A DNA stretch of 59,041 nucleotides from an uncultured Propionibacterium sp. (GCA_938036835.1 CALHWB010000009.1:1-59041), one strand, 5' to 3'; counted from the stretch's first letter, positions 1 to 8,649 are shown. The notes: generated from the letters alone by a model not told the origin. Translations and numbers: made by a program.

Positions 1-247
1 ACTGGCCGTAGCCGGATTGTCCGTAGCCGCTGGACTGCGATGGGTCGGTGCCGCCGGTCTGGCCATAGCCGCCTGGCTGTGATTGGGGGGTCGCGCCAGG
101 CTGCCCGTATGGCTGCTGACCATAGGCGGGTTGTGCAGCGCTCGGGTTGGCCTGAAGATTTGCGTCCTGAGCCGTCTGCCCCGACGTGCCGTCGCCCGAA
201 GGGTTCTGTGCCGGGTCGGTCGGGCGACCCCAGTAGTCGTTGCTCAC
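1..247 (-). CDS. Partial N-terminus of a Gln/Gly/Pro/Tyr-rich protein
   Basis: This gene runs off the left edge, so only about 82 N-terminal codons are present. The start is GTG at 247, chosen because a GGAGAAAG ribosome binding site lies just upstream on the minus strand. The visible protein begins VSNDYWGRPTDP and then becomes low-complexity, with repeated YGQ, GYGQ and QPYGQ units. Such tails usually precede one or more membrane segments in actinobacterial TM2, DUF4190 or DUF4870-type proteins. It is divergent from a DUF2752 gene, and in Actinobacteria DUF2752 and TM2/CD225-type proteins are often neighbours. That pairing is an inference, because the domain that would name this protein lies outside the window. 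Confidence 0.75.
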   Translation of the reverse strand, partial: MSNDYWGRPTDPAQNPSGDGTSGQTAQDANLQANPSAAQPAYGQQPYGQPGATPQSQPGGYGQTGGTDPSQSSGYGQSGYGQ

Positions 248-335
248 GTCTTTCTCCAATCGCAATTGCGTGACTGCCACGATCCTACGGCTCGCATGGG
301 TCTTGTGGCGCACCTTGAACCGGATAATGGAGTAT

Positions 336-746
336 ATGAGCGTCGTGAAACCGCAGCAACAGGGGTCTTCTGCTACCCGAGCCTTGGGCCGGCTGGCTGG
401 CTTCGTAGCTGTTGGCGGGTCGATTACGAGCACTTATCTGTTGTCGGGTCTGGGACTGCCGTGTCCGCTGCGGAGTCTTACGGGGCTGCAATGCCCCTTA
501 TGCGGAGGAACGCGGGCGGCTGCCGCGCTGCTCCGGCTCGACATCGGCCAGGCGTGGTCCCACAATGCGCTGGTGGTGGCCGCCATGCCGGTACTGGGGT
601 GCTGCGCTCTTGCCTGGGCCGTGGCGGCTTTGGGTGGCCCAGTGCTCCGGCCGCCGGCATTTCTGCGCCCCCTGGATCAACGCAAGATCTATCTGGCCGT
701 GGGTACCGTTGCGGTCTTGTTCATGGTGGTGCGCAACCTGAGTTGA
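336..746 (+). CDS. DUF2752 family membrane protein
   Basis: This is a small integral membrane protein of about 136 residues with three hydrophobic segments. The hallmark is the CPLRSLTGLQCPLCGGTRA stretch followed by a conserved SHNALV-like segment, typical of DUF2752. The family's biochemical role is unknown to me; the paired cysteines suggest metal or redox chemistry but prove nothing. The start is uncertain: ATG 336 (MSVVKPQQ) has GGAG a few bases upstream, and ATG 327 is also in frame. An ATG-like start at 240 is unlikely because it would overlap the divergent gene's start. The gene is divergently paired with the Gln/Gly-rich partial gene on its left. Confidence 0.8.
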   Translation: MSVVKPQQQGSSATRALGRLAGFVAVGGSITSTYLLSGLGLPCPLRSLTGLQCPLCGGTRAAAALLRLDIGQAWSHNALVVAAMPVLGCCALAWAVAALGGPVLRPPAFLRPLDQRKIYLAVGTVAVLFMVVRNLS

Positions 747-882
747 GCAGGAGGACACCCGGGTGAGGTTGTCACTCGGGGCCCGAATTCTACGGCGACA
801 CGCCGGCCGAATGTCTCGGTATCGATCGATTCCCTAAGTCAAACCAGTAAACTGCGATGTCGTCCGGGATGGTAGCGCGTGC

Positions 883-961
883 TTGATTACTAGGACGCGG
901 AACGGGTGTACTGTACCTACATCTAGTAGCTACACCGATGTGTTTTGTCCACAGATTGTGG
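883..961 (+). promoter_or_regulatory. nrdRJ promoter with tandem NrdR-like boxes
   Basis: A TTGATT (883-888) and a TGTACT (907-912) give a plausible -35/-10 pair with an 18-bp spacer. Two inverted repeats follow: CTAC-atcta-GTAG at 917-929 and CCACA-gat-TGTGG at 949-961. Their centres are about 32 bp apart, three helical turns, which is the spacing known for tandem NrdR boxes. The first gene downstream is nrdR itself, so autoregulated repression of nrdRJ is the natural reading. I saw no cobalamin riboswitch here. The boxes are seen directly; NrdR binding is inferred. Confidence 0.65.
945..953 (+). promoter_or_regulatory. DnaA-box match in the nrdR promoter
   Basis: TTGTCCACA is an exact match to the actinobacterial DnaA box. 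It overlaps the left arm of the second NrdR-like palindrome. E. coli nrdAB is known to carry DnaA boxes in its promoter, so DnaA input into ribonucleotide reductase expression is possible. A single 9-mer can also occur by chance, and part of it is explained by the palindrome. Confidence 0.4.
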
Positions 962-1008
962 TTGCCGCCCACAAGGTGCCCACAGATTTTCTCGTTGGGG
1001 GATTCGAG

Positions 1009-1512
1009 ATGCACTGTCCGTACTGTCACCATGGTGACTCGCGCGTGCTGGACTCTCGCGTCAGCGAGGACGGCACCAGCGTGCGGCGACGCAGGCAGTG
1101 CCCCGCTTGCGAGCGGCGGTTCACCACCATTGAGCAGATCCAACTGATGGTCGTCAAGAAGTCCGGTGTGATCGAGTCGTTCCGCCGGGACAAGGTGATC
1201 TCTGGTGTCCGGAAGGCGTGCAAGGGACGCCCGGTCAGCGAAACGGAACTTGCTCGGCTGGGACAACAGGTTGAGGACGCCCTGCGTGCCAATGGGTTGG
1301 CCGAGGTACCCACCGAGGAGGTAGGCATCGCCATCCTGGGGCCGTTGAGCGAACTGGACCCGGTCGCCTACCTGCGTTTTGCCTCGGTGTATCGCCACTA
1401 CGACAGTGTCGAGGATTTTCTGGCCGAGATCGCCCGGATGCGCGGCGATGCCGGCCCACCAGACCATGCCCGGAACACATCGTCGGAGGAGCTTCCGCTC
1501 GCCGAGCACTGA
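1009..1512 (+). CDS. nrdR: Transcriptional regulator NrdR
   Basis: NrdR is the nucleotide-sensing repressor of ribonucleotide reductase genes. The 167-residue protein starts at ATG 1009 (MHCPYC), the universal NrdR start, behind GGGGG. The zinc ribbon cysteines are C3, C6, C31 and C34, and the basic stretch SVRRRRQ sits between them. An ATP-cone domain fills about residues 45-135 (VKKSGVIESFRRDKV onward) and binds ATP or dATP. The gene is 64 bp upstream of nrdJ and probably co-transcribed with it, the arrangement known from Streptomyces nrdRJ. Tandem palindromes upstream suggest autoregulation. Length and motifs are all normal for the family. Confidence 0.97.
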   Translation: MHCPYCHHGDSRVLDSRVSEDGTSVRRRRQCPACERRFTTIEQIQLMVVKKSGVIESFRRDKVISGVRKACKGRPVSETELARLGQQVEDALRANGLAEVPTEEVGIAILGPLSELDPVAYLRFASVYRHYDSVEDFLAEIARMRGDAGPPDHARNTSSEELPLAEH

Positions 1513-1576
1513 TCACTTCCCCAAGCATTGCTGAACAACCACGCGATACACCTATCGCCAGCCATCAGGAGAGATT

Positions 1577-4417
1577 GTGACCGACACGACCTACGACACC
1601 CAGTCAGCCGCCCAGCAGGGGGAAAGGCGTGGACTGACGATCCCACGGGTCTTCACCACCGAGGGGGTTCATCCCTACGACGAGGTGACTTGGGAATTAC
1701 GCGATGTCGTGCAAAACAACTGGAAGACCGGCGAGGTGGTCTTCCAGCAACGAGAAGTCGAATTCCCGACCACCTGGAGCCTCAATGCAGCCACCATCGT
1801 GACGACCAAGTACTTCCGGGGAGCACTCGGCACTGAGCGTCGCGAAGCGAGTCTGCGCACCCTGATCGACCGAGTGGTCGGCAAATACCGGCAAGCCGGC
1901 TGGAAGAATGGTTACTTCGCCACCGAACATGATGCCGATGTGTTCGCCGAGGAGATCACCTGGCTGCTGTTGAACCAACATTTCAGTTTCAATTCTCCGG
2001 TGTGGTTCAACGTCGGTACCTCTGCGCCGCAGCAGGTCAGTGCCTGCTTCATCCTCTCGGTCGATGATTCGATGGAGTCGATCCTGAACTGGTATCGCGA
2101 GGAGGGCATGATTTTCAAGGGCGGTTCGGGGGCTGGCCTGAACCTGTCACGGATCCGCTCGTCCAAGGAACTGCTGCGCAGTTCGGGAGGCACGGCCTCT
2201 GGGCCGGTGAGTTTCATGCGTGGTGCGGACGCCTCGGCCGGCACCATCAAGTCCGGCGGGGCAACCCGCCGGGCGGCGAAGATGGTCGTGCTGGACGTCG
2301 ATCATCCCGACATTGAGGAGTTCATCGAGACCAAGGCCCGTGAGGAAGACAAGATCCGAATTCTGCGCGATGCCGGTTTCGACATGGATCTCGGCGGGCG
2401 CGACATCACCAGCGTGCAATACCAGAACGCGAACAATTCGGTTCGGGTTTCCGACGAGTTCATGCAGGCCGTGGTCGATGGCAGACGCTTCGGCCTGCGC
2501 GCCCGGATGACCGGTGAGATCATCGAGGAGGTGGATGCCCGGGAGCTATTCAACAAGATCGCCCAAGCTGCCTGGGAGTGCGCCGACCCCGGTGTGCAGT
2601 ACGACGACACCATCAATGACTGGCACACCACTCCGGAATCGGGGCGAATCACCGCATCCAATCCGTGCTCGGAATACATGAGCCTGGACAACTCCTCGTG
2701 CAACCTGGCGAGCCTGAACCTGTTGAGATTCCTGCGTGCCGACGATTCATTCGATGTGGAGCGTTTCGTCCGGGCGGTGGAGTTGGTCGTCACGGCGATG
2801 GACATCTCGATCTGTTTTGCGGATTTCCCGACCGAATCGATAGCCAAGACCACCCGCGAGTACCGTCAGCTGGGCATCGGATATGCGAACCTGGGGGCCC
2901 TGCTGATGGCCTTGGGCAAGGGATATGATTCCGAAGGAGGCCGGTCGCTGGCCGCCGCGATCACCTCGTTGATGACCGGCACGGCCTACCGGCGCAGCGC
3001 CGAGTTGGCCGCCACGGTGGGCAGCTATGCGGGATATGCCCGTAATCGCGATGCCCACCAGCGAGTGATGCGCAAGCATGAGCGAGCAAATCAAGACCTG
3101 CGTCCCCTGAATCGGGTGGACGCCGAAGTCCGCCAGGCGGCTGTACGGGAATGGAGCCAGGTAATCAGCCTCGGCGCCAGCAACGGGTTCCGCAATGCCC
3201 AGGCATCGGTACTCGCGCCCACCGGCACCATTGGGTTCATGATGGACTGCGACACCACGGGCATCGAACCAGACTTCTCGCTGGTCAAGTTCAAGAAGTT
3301 GGTTGACGGCAGTTCGATGCAGATCGTCAACAACACCGTGCCCCGGGCATTGCGTAGCCTGGGCTATCGACCCGAGCAGATCGAAGCCATCGTCGCCCAC
3401 ATCGGTGAACACGGTAACGTGGTGGACGCTCCTGGCCTACGTAAGGAACACTATGAGGTTTTCGACACCGCGATGGGTGCTAGGGCCATCGCCCCGATGG
3501 GGCACGTGCGGATGATGGCTGCGGTGCAGCCGTTCCTTTCTGGGGCCATCAGCAAGACGGTGAACCTGCCCGAATCGGCCACCGTTGAGGAGATCGCCGA
3601 TGTCTATCTGACCGGCTGGCGCCTGGGACTCAAGGCGATTGCGGTGTACCGAGACAACTGCAAGGTGGGTCAACCCCTGAGCGCGGCCAAGAAGAAGACC
3701 GAGACCGGGCGGACCGAACCCGAGGTACGTATCGAATATCGACCCCGTAGGCAGCGGTTGCCCAAGTCACGAGCCGGCCGGACCACCAGCTTCGCGGTGG
3801 CCGGCGCCGAGGGCTATATGACCAGTTCGGAATACGAGGACGGTCGGCTCGGTGAGGTTTTCCTGCGGCTGGGCAAGCAGGGTTCAACTTTGTCGGGGGT
3901 GATGGACGCCTTCTCGATCGCGATCTCGATCGCGCTGCAGTATGGCGTCCCCCTGGAAACCTATGTTCAGAAGTTCACCAATCTGAAGTTTGAACCCGCT
4001 GGCATGACCGACGATCCGGACATCCGGATCGCGCAGTCAATCATGGACTACATCTTCCGACGGTTGGCCCTTGATTATCTGAGCTATGACGAGCGCAGTG
4101 AGTTGGGTATCTACACCGCCACCGAACGAGCCCGCTACGTGGAAACCGGTAGCTACCTGTCGGAAGAGGAAGAGGCCCAGCTTCCCGAATCTGAACAGTT
4201 GAAGAATGATGCCGCCGACGACCTGCGCATTGACGAGGCTGGGCCTATCCAGCCAAGCCTGATTGAGGCGCGACCGCGCACCACCAGCGAGCTCATGGAG
4301 GCCATGACCGGTTTGGCGGTCGATGCGCCACTGTGCATGACCTGTGGGACCAAGATGCGGCCTTCGGGCAGTTGCTATGTCTGCGAGGGCTGCGGATCCA
4401 CATCTGGCTGTAGCTGA
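1577..4417 (+). CDS. nrdJ: Vitamin B12-dependent class II ribonucleotide reductase
   Basis: This 946-residue enzyme reduces ribonucleotides to deoxyribonucleotides using adenosylcobalamin, in air or without it. The GTG start at 1577 has AGGAGAG upstream. Visible hallmarks are FNSPVWFNVG, the first active-site cysteine region SACFILSVDDSM near residue 155, NPCSEY near residue 361 with the thiyl-radical cysteine, and LAPTGTIGFMMD. The C-terminus is cysteine-rich (CMTCGTKM, CYVCEGCG), matching the swinging redox pair plus zinc-ribbon ending of actinobacterial NrdJ. It follows nrdR directly and is probably the NrdR target. No intein or frameshift is seen. A strong hairpin ends the operon. Confidence 0.97.
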   Translation: MTDTTYDTQSAAQQGERRGLTIPRVFTTEGVHPYDEVTWELRDVVQNNWKTGEVVFQQREVEFPTTWSLNAATIVTTKYFRGALGTERREASLRTLIDRVVGKYRQAGWKNGYFATEHDADVFAEEITWLLLNQHFSFNSPVWFNVGTSAPQQVSACFILSVDDSMESILNWYREEGMIFKGGSGAGLNLSRIRSSKELLRSSGGTASGPVSFMRGADASAGTIKSGGATRRAAKMVVLDVDHPDIEEFIETKAREEDKIRILRDAGFDMDLGGRDITSVQYQNANNSVRVSDEFMQAVVDGRRFGLRARMTGEIIEEVDARELFNKIAQAAWECADPGVQYDDTINDWHTTPESGRITASNPCSEYMSLDNSSCNLASLNLLRFLRADDSFDVERFVRAVELVVTAMDISICFADFPTESIAKTTREYRQLGIGYANLGALLMALGKGYDSEGGRSLAAAITSLMTGTAYRRSAELAATVGSYAGYARNRDAHQRVMRKHERANQDLRPLNRVDAEVRQAAVREWSQVISLGASNGFRNAQASVLAPTGTIGFMMDCDTTGIEPDFSLVKFKKLVDGSSMQIVNNTVPRALRSLGYRPEQIEAIVAHIGEHGNVVDAPGLRKEHYEVFDTAMGARAIAPMGHVRMMAAVQPFLSGAISKTVNLPESATVEEIADVYLTGWRLGLKAIAVYRDNCKVGQPLSAAKKKTETGRTEPEVRIEYRPRRQRLPKSRAGRTTSFAVAGAEGYMTSSEYEDGRLGEVFLRLGKQGSTLSGVMDAFSIAISIALQYGVPLETYVQKFTNLKFEPAGMTDDPDIRIAQSIMDYIFRRLALDYLSYDERSELGIYTATERARYVETGSYLSEEEEAQLPESEQLKNDAADDLRIDEAGPIQPSLIEARPRTTSELMEAMTGLAVDAPLCMTCGTKMRPSGSCYVCEGCGSTSGCS

Positions 4418-4435
4418 GGCGTATCCCGGACGATG

Positions 4436-4475
4436 CGGGGAGCCGCCATCTGCTATTGCCGATGGTGGCGCCCCG
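4436..4475 (+). terminator. Hairpin downstream of nrdJ
   Basis: A 15-bp stem pairs 4436-4450 with 4461-4475 (right arm GATGGTGGCGCCCCG). It has one mismatch, one wobble pair and a 10-nt loop. No T-run follows, as is common for high-GC actinobacterial terminators. It lies 18 bp after the nrdJ stop. Confidence 0.6.
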
Positions 4476-4661
4476 GATCGGGGACGACGGCGATCCGCTT
4501 GCATTCTCGCTGGCCGCCTTCGGCAGGGGATCTCGGCTCCGATGCCGATCTGCTGCGGCATGGGTCTGTGGGCTGCCTGGGCCCGTCTGGAGGACGGCTG
4601 GGCACCGCGACGATAATGCATTAGTATTACCCCGCACGAATATCCATTGGAAGGAAGTGTG

Positions 4662-5582
4662 ATGCGTCGATATCTGGCCGCTGGCCTGCTAGCCGTTCTG
4701 AGCCTGACCGCCTGCGGAGGAGGGGACAGCGGCGGCCCGTCTGGCCCGGCAGGTTCGCCCGGCAGCGGCGCCACGAACCGCAGCTACGATGTCTCCGCTA
4801 TCCAGAAGGTGGATGAGATCGCCGCAATGCTGCCGTCCGGTGTCGCTGGCAGGGGCAAGCTGGTGATCGGCGCCGCGATCGACTACGCCCCTGCAGAATT
4901 CCGAGCCGAGGATCTGACCACTGCTGTCGGCTACGACGTCGATATGGGCAAAGCCCTGGGTCGCGTGCTTGGGATTGAAACCGAGGTCAGCGCCGCGGAG
5001 TTCGCTAGCCTACTGCCAGGCATCGGTTCCATCTACGATGTGGGCATCTCATCATTCACCATCACCAACGAGCGGATGGCCAGCTATAACATGATCGGCT
5101 ATATCATGGTAGGTTCATCCTTTGCCGTGCAGACCGGCAATCCCAAGGGGTTTGATCCGGCCAAGCTGTGTGGGCAGGCCATCGGAGTGCAGACAGGCAC
5201 TTGGCAAGAGACGGACCTGGCGACCCGATCGGCGGCCTGCACCATGGCCGGTGAAGCCGCCATTGAGGTGCTCAGCTATGGCGCCCAGTCGGATGTCACC
5301 ACCAATGTGATAGGGGGCAAGGCGGTGGCCTTCTACGCCGACTCCACCGTAGCCGACTATGCGTCCGCACTGACCAATGGGCAGATGGAAGTTGTCGGCG
5401 GGGTCATGGATGCCGCTCCGCAGGGCATCGTGGTGGCCAAGGCCGACACCGAACTGACCATGGCGATACAGGCCGCGATGCAGCATCTGATGGATGAAGG
5501 CATCTGGACCGATATCCTGGCCTCCTGGGGTGTGGCGAAGGATGCGGCGCTCGACAAGGCTCAGTTGAATCCCGGGGTTTGA
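4662..5582 (+). CDS. Amino-acid ABC transporter substrate-binding lipoprotein
   Basis: This 306-residue protein captures a polar amino acid outside the membrane and passes it to the permease encoded next. It starts at ATG 4662 with GGAAGGAAG upstream. The N-terminus MRRYLAAGLLAVLSLTAC is a lipoprotein signal with lipobox LTAC. A Gly/Ser-rich linker follows, then an SBP_bac_3 fold with the typical opening KLVIGAAIDYAPAEF and an internal VGYDVDMGKALGRVLG segment. The three genes 4662-7321 form an operon with gaps of 3 bp and then an overlap. The exact ligand cannot be read from sequence; families with this layout import glutamate, glutamine, arginine or cystine. Confidence 0.93.
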   Translation: MRRYLAAGLLAVLSLTACGGGDSGGPSGPAGSPGSGATNRSYDVSAIQKVDEIAAMLPSGVAGRGKLVIGAAIDYAPAEFRAEDLTTAVGYDVDMGKALGRVLGIETEVSAAEFASLLPGIGSIYDVGISSFTITNERMASYNMIGYIMVGSSFAVQTGNPKGFDPAKLCGQAIGVQTGTWQETDLATRSAACTMAGEAAIEVLSYGAQSDVTTNVIGGKAVAFYADSTVADYASALTNGQMEVVGGVMDAAPQGIVVAKADTELTMAIQAAMQHLMDEGIWTDILASWGVAKDAALDKAQLNPGV

Positions 5583-5585
5583 GTC

Positions 5586-6539
5586 GTGACGCATAAGCCC
5601 TCGACCGATCTGATCCGGGCGCGCCCGGTACCCAGGCCTGGGGTATGGCTGTGGGCCATGGTGGTGCTCATCGGGGTGCTTGGCCTGATCGACAGCCTGC
5701 TGAGCAACCGGAACTTTCGTTGGGATGTGGTTGGGCAGTATCTGTTCGATGCCAAGGTGCTGGCCGGGGTCGGTTGGACGCTGATGCTCACCGCCGGCGC
5801 GATGTCGATCGGTATCGTGCTGGCGGTGACTATGGCGGTGATGCGGATGGGTGCCAATCCGATCCTGCGCGGCGTGGCCTGGGCCTACATTTGGTTCTTC
5901 CGGGGCACCCCGGTTTATACCCAACTGGTGTTCTGGGGGCTGATCGCGGTGCTGTATCCCAGGATCCGACTGGGCATTCCCTTCACCGAGATCCAGATCG
6001 CATCTTTCGGCACCCAGGACGTCATCAATGCGCTGGTGGCGGCGCTGCTGGGATTGGGGCTCAACGAGGGGGCCTATCTGTCCGAAATCGTCCGAGCCGG
6101 ATTGAACTCGGTCGACAAAGGGCAATGGGAGGCGGCCACCGCGTTGGGGATGAAGCGGGGGACCGTGCTGCGGCGCATCATTATCCCGCAGGCGATGCGA
6201 GTGATCGTCCCGCCGACCGGCAATGAGACCATCTCGATGCTTAAGACGACATCGCTGGTGTTGGCGGTGCCTTTCATGTTGGAACTCACTTTCGTGACCA
6301 ATGCGATCGGCAACCGCACCTTTCTGCCAGTACCGCTGCTGATCGTGGCGGCGCTGTGGTACCTGTTCATCACCTCGGTGCTGATGATTGGCCAACGCCA
6401 GCTGGAGGCCTTTTACGGGCGAGGCTTTGACGGTGAACAGTCCACCAGGAAACAGCTACGCGGGATGTCTGCCCGGCAACAGGCCATCCTGGCCGCGGGC
6501 ACCGTACACGTCGAGCAGAACATGGACGTGACCCCATGA
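5586..6539 (+). CDS. Amino-acid ABC transporter permease
   Basis: This is a His/Glu/Gln-type permease of 317 residues with about five to six membrane helices. The EAA loop that contacts the ATPase is clear: EAATALGMKRGTVLRRIIIP near residues 180-200. WFFRGTPVYTQLVFWG is the classic early motif of this family. The GTG start at 5586 lies 3 bp after the lipoprotein gene's stop codon, so the two are coupled. The end overlaps the ATPase start by 4 bp (ATGA). The single permease probably works as a homodimer. Confidence 0.94.
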   Translation: MTHKPSTDLIRARPVPRPGVWLWAMVVLIGVLGLIDSLLSNRNFRWDVVGQYLFDAKVLAGVGWTLMLTAGAMSIGIVLAVTMAVMRMGANPILRGVAWAYIWFFRGTPVYTQLVFWGLIAVLYPRIRLGIPFTEIQIASFGTQDVINALVAALLGLGLNEGAYLSEIVRAGLNSVDKGQWEAATALGMKRGTVLRRIIIPQAMRVIVPPTGNETISMLKTTSLVLAVPFMLELTFVTNAIGNRTFLPVPLLIVAALWYLFITSVLMIGQRQLEAFYGRGFDGEQSTRKQLRGMSARQQAILAAGTVHVEQNMDVTP

Positions 6540-7321
6540 CCGGTGATCCAACCCCCATGGTCGAGGTGCGTGGGGTACACAAGTTCTTCGGCGAACTGCA
6601 TGTGCTGCGCGGTATCGACCTAGTGGTACCCAGGGGCGAGGTCTGCGTACTGATGGGGCCGTCCGGCTCTGGCAAGTCAACGCTGATCCGTTGCATCAAC
6701 GAGATGGAACAGATCAGCGCCGGCCGGTTGTTCGTGGCCGGCGAGCTGATGGGGCTACGCGAGACTCGGCGCGGGGGACGCACTATCCTGCATAGGCTTA
6801 GCGATCGTGAGATCGCCCGGCAACGCTCCCGGATCGGGATGGTGTTTCAACGGTTCAATCTATTTCCACACATGACGGCCTTGGCCAATGTGATGGAGGC
6901 GCCCCGCCAGGTGAGACGGATGAGCCGGCCGCTGGCTGAACAACTCGCACGAGAGCAACTGGCACGCGTCGGACTGGCCGATCGGGTGGGCCATTACCCC
7001 GCCCAGTTGTCTGGTGGGCAGCAGCAGCGGGTGGCGATCGCGCGCGCATTGGCGATGGAGCCAGAACTGATCTTGTTCGATGAACCTACCTCGGCGTTGG
7101 ATCCCGAATTGGTGGGTGAGGTATTGAGTGTGATGCAGGAACTGGCCGGTAGCGGGATGACCATGATCGTGGTGACCCACGAGGTCGGCTTCGCGCGGGA
7201 GGTCGCCGATCAGGTGGTATTCATGGCCGATGGGGTGATAGTGGAGTCCGGCAGTCCCGCCCAGGTGATCGATGCGCCGGAGCAGGAACGTACCCGGGAC
7301 TTTTTCAGCAAGGTGCTGTGA
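6536..7321 (+). CDS. Amino-acid ABC transporter ATP-binding protein
   Basis: This 261-residue cytoplasmic ATPase powers the transporter of the two preceding genes. It shows Walker A GPSGSGKST (about 41-49), Q-loop VFQRFNLFPH (about 103-112), signature LSGGQQQR (about 158-165) and Walker B plus D-loop LILFDEPTSALDP (about 178-190). Residues about 71-98 hold a basic insert (MGLRETRRGGRTILHRLSD) in the region where polar amino-acid ATPases commonly vary. The start overlaps the permease stop by 4 bp. A near-perfect hairpin ends the operon. Confidence 0.95.
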   Translation: MTGDPTPMVEVRGVHKFFGELHVLRGIDLVVPRGEVCVLMGPSGSGKSTLIRCINEMEQISAGRLFVAGELMGLRETRRGGRTILHRLSDREIARQRSRIGMVFQRFNLFPHMTALANVMEAPRQVRRMSRPLAEQLAREQLARVGLADRVGHYPAQLSGGQQQRVAIARALAMEPELILFDEPTSALDPELVGEVLSVMQELAGSGMTMIVVTHEVGFAREVADQVVFMADGVIVESGSPAQVIDAPEQERTRDFFSKVL

Positions 7322-7362
7322 TCCTCGCGGAGGCGCCGCCGGGAGGCTACGTTCACAACGCG

Positions 7363-7397
7363 GATGGGGAGCCGGCCACGACCGGCTCCCCATCCTT
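7363..7397 (+). terminator. Terminator of the amino-acid ABC operon
   Basis: GATGGGGAGCCGG (7363-7375) pairs perfectly with CCGGCTCCCCATC (7382-7394) across a 6-nt loop. A weak CTT tract follows. It lies between convergent genes and, being perfectly paired, can work in both directions. Confidence 0.8.
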
Positions 7398-7457
7398 CAT
7401 ATGCAACTGGTTCTCTGACGGCTCGGCCGCCACATCACTCGGGGCTGGAACTGCTGT

Positions 7458-7631
7458 TCAGTCGTTCTGCTTACCGATGTGACCTTTGAGGAAGTCCTGA
7501 GCTTGATCGACCTGATCGGCAAACTTGCCGCCGGTTTTCTCGTCGATCAGGTCACCGACCTTGTCGATGCCCTGCTCAACCTGGTCCTCATGTTTGTCTG
7601 CGGCGTCCTTCAAGTCGTCGAAGATACCCAT
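7458..7631 (-). CDS. MT0933-like small antitoxin-family protein
   Basis: This is a 57-residue, highly charged, predicted helical protein beginning MGIFDDLKDAADKHEDQVEQ. It contains the GIDKVGDLIDEKTGGKFADQ core of the MT0933/Rv0909-like family (PF14013), annotated as toxin-antitoxin antitoxins. Start ATG 7631 has a perfect AGGAGG site 8 bp upstream. No toxin partner lies next to it: the neighbours are an ABC operon and decayed azlCD. In many actinobacteria this family is a solitary, abundant small protein, so antitoxin function here is only a family label. Confidence 0.85.
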   Translation of the reverse strand: MGIFDDLKDAADKHEDQVEQGIDKVGDLIDEKTGGKFADQVDQAQDFLKGHIGKQND

Positions 7632-7819
7632 CAGAACCTCCTTTCTATCGACAGATCCCGGGCGGCTGCCCGCGCAGGATCAACCCTAGAGAGTCGAAGC
7701 AGGCCTGACAACAGGCCGCGGTGGTGGATACCGAATGCCTAGGGGAACCGGGGTATTAGATTTGGTTCGTCTCGTTGGCCTCCAGGCGCGGCGAGCGGGC
7801 GGCTCGACGCCCGGCTGGG

Positions 7820-8132
7820 TTAGGGCAATCCGGCCAGGCGTCCCAACGCGGCAGCGAGGGCTCCGATGCTGACCACCAGCAGGATAGGGCGCCCGCAGTC
7901 GCAGCGCGAGGGCGGCCGCCACCAGGGACAGCACTTGGGAATCCAGCACCAGCCGCTGACCTGAGGCCACCGCGTTGGTGGCCACCAGCGCGGCGAGCAG
8001 CCCGATGGTCATCGCGGTGCTGGCCTGTTGGTGCCATGGCGCGGCCAGAAGCCTGTGGGGCAGCAGGTAACCGACCAGTTTGGTGGCGAAGGCGACTGCG
8101 CTGGCCAGCAGGATCCAACCCAGTACGTCCAT
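7820..8132 (-). pseudogene. azlD: azlD-like gene with a frameshift
   Basis: AzlD is the small partner of AzlC in branched-chain amino-acid export. From ATG 8132 the reading MDVLGWILLASAVAFATKLV continues through AzlD-like helices to ALALRLRAP. The frame then breaks near 7885-7888. The expected last helix (ILLVVSIGALAAALGRLAGL) resumes in another frame and ends at TAA 7820. The span is 313 nt, one base over a multiple of three, so a single-base insertion (or a two-base loss) explains it. A sequencing error is possible, but the adjoining azlC is also decayed, which favours a real pseudogene. Confidence 0.7.
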
Positions 8133-8571
8133 CCCTGCCGATCCCGCTGCCACCAGTAGGTTCCGATCGCCACCAGTGCGGCCACCGGCAGGGGAGTACC
8201 CGGCGGCGTGATGGGCACGGCCACCAACGTGACCAACGCGCAGCCGACCGCCAAACCCATCGACTCGCGGTCGCGTAGGCGCGGCCACAACAAGCCCAGG
8301 AAGGCGGCCACCGTGGCCCCATCCAGCCCCCAACTGAGGAGATACCACAGAGCCCTGTCGCGAAGCCCCACCCGGGCCGCTGGCCCGAGCCGTTCTTGGT
8401 CGGTTGGCTGGGGCTGGGATACCTGACCACCGTACCCCAATGGATCGCTGCCAGGCCCGGTCCGGCCGGCAGGTGACCGGTCTCAGCCACCGCGTCGGAT
8501 AAGGCCTGGCAGGGGGTTCTCGATAGGGTAATCGCCCCCGGCACGCCATCGCTGAGACTGTGCTCAAGCAC
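8133..8571 (-). pseudogene. azlC: azlC remnant
   Basis: Upstream of azlD, only the C-terminal part of an AzlC-like exporter subunit is recognisable. LSWGLDGATVAAFLGLLWPR and the following VGCALVTLVAVPITP and LPVAALVAIG segments match its last helices. The N-terminal two thirds are missing or scrambled over several frames, and a possible leftover of the start lies near 8571. AzlC is normally about 230 residues; less than half that length is visible here. The stretch has no intact gene on either strand. The family assignment rests on position next to azlD and on the helix pattern. Confidence 0.5.
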
Positions 8572-8649
8572 CGGGGAAGCATGGCCATCGCCCCCAGCGG
8601 GCTGCGGCTGGAGCCCCGGATCGTGCCGGGCACCGATGTCCGCGGAACG

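Noticed and set aside
747..1008. Cobalamin riboswitch before the B12-dependent reductase operon
   Set aside because: No B12-box-like conserved core or extended leader structure was seen; the region is better explained by paired palindromes.
5115..6395. A 426-residue minus-strand ORF opposite the ABC permease
   Set aside because: It is Gln/His/Arg-rich shadow sequence, and the plus-strand permease has clear family motifs.
7458..7631. Toxin-antitoxin pair
   Set aside because: Only the antitoxin-family mini-protein is present. No toxin-like gene lies on either side.
7775..8278. A plus-strand gene opposite azlCD
   Set aside because: The frame has no domain and an Arg/Ala-rich composition typical of the antisense of a GC-rich gene. 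The minus strand shows membrane-protein remnants.
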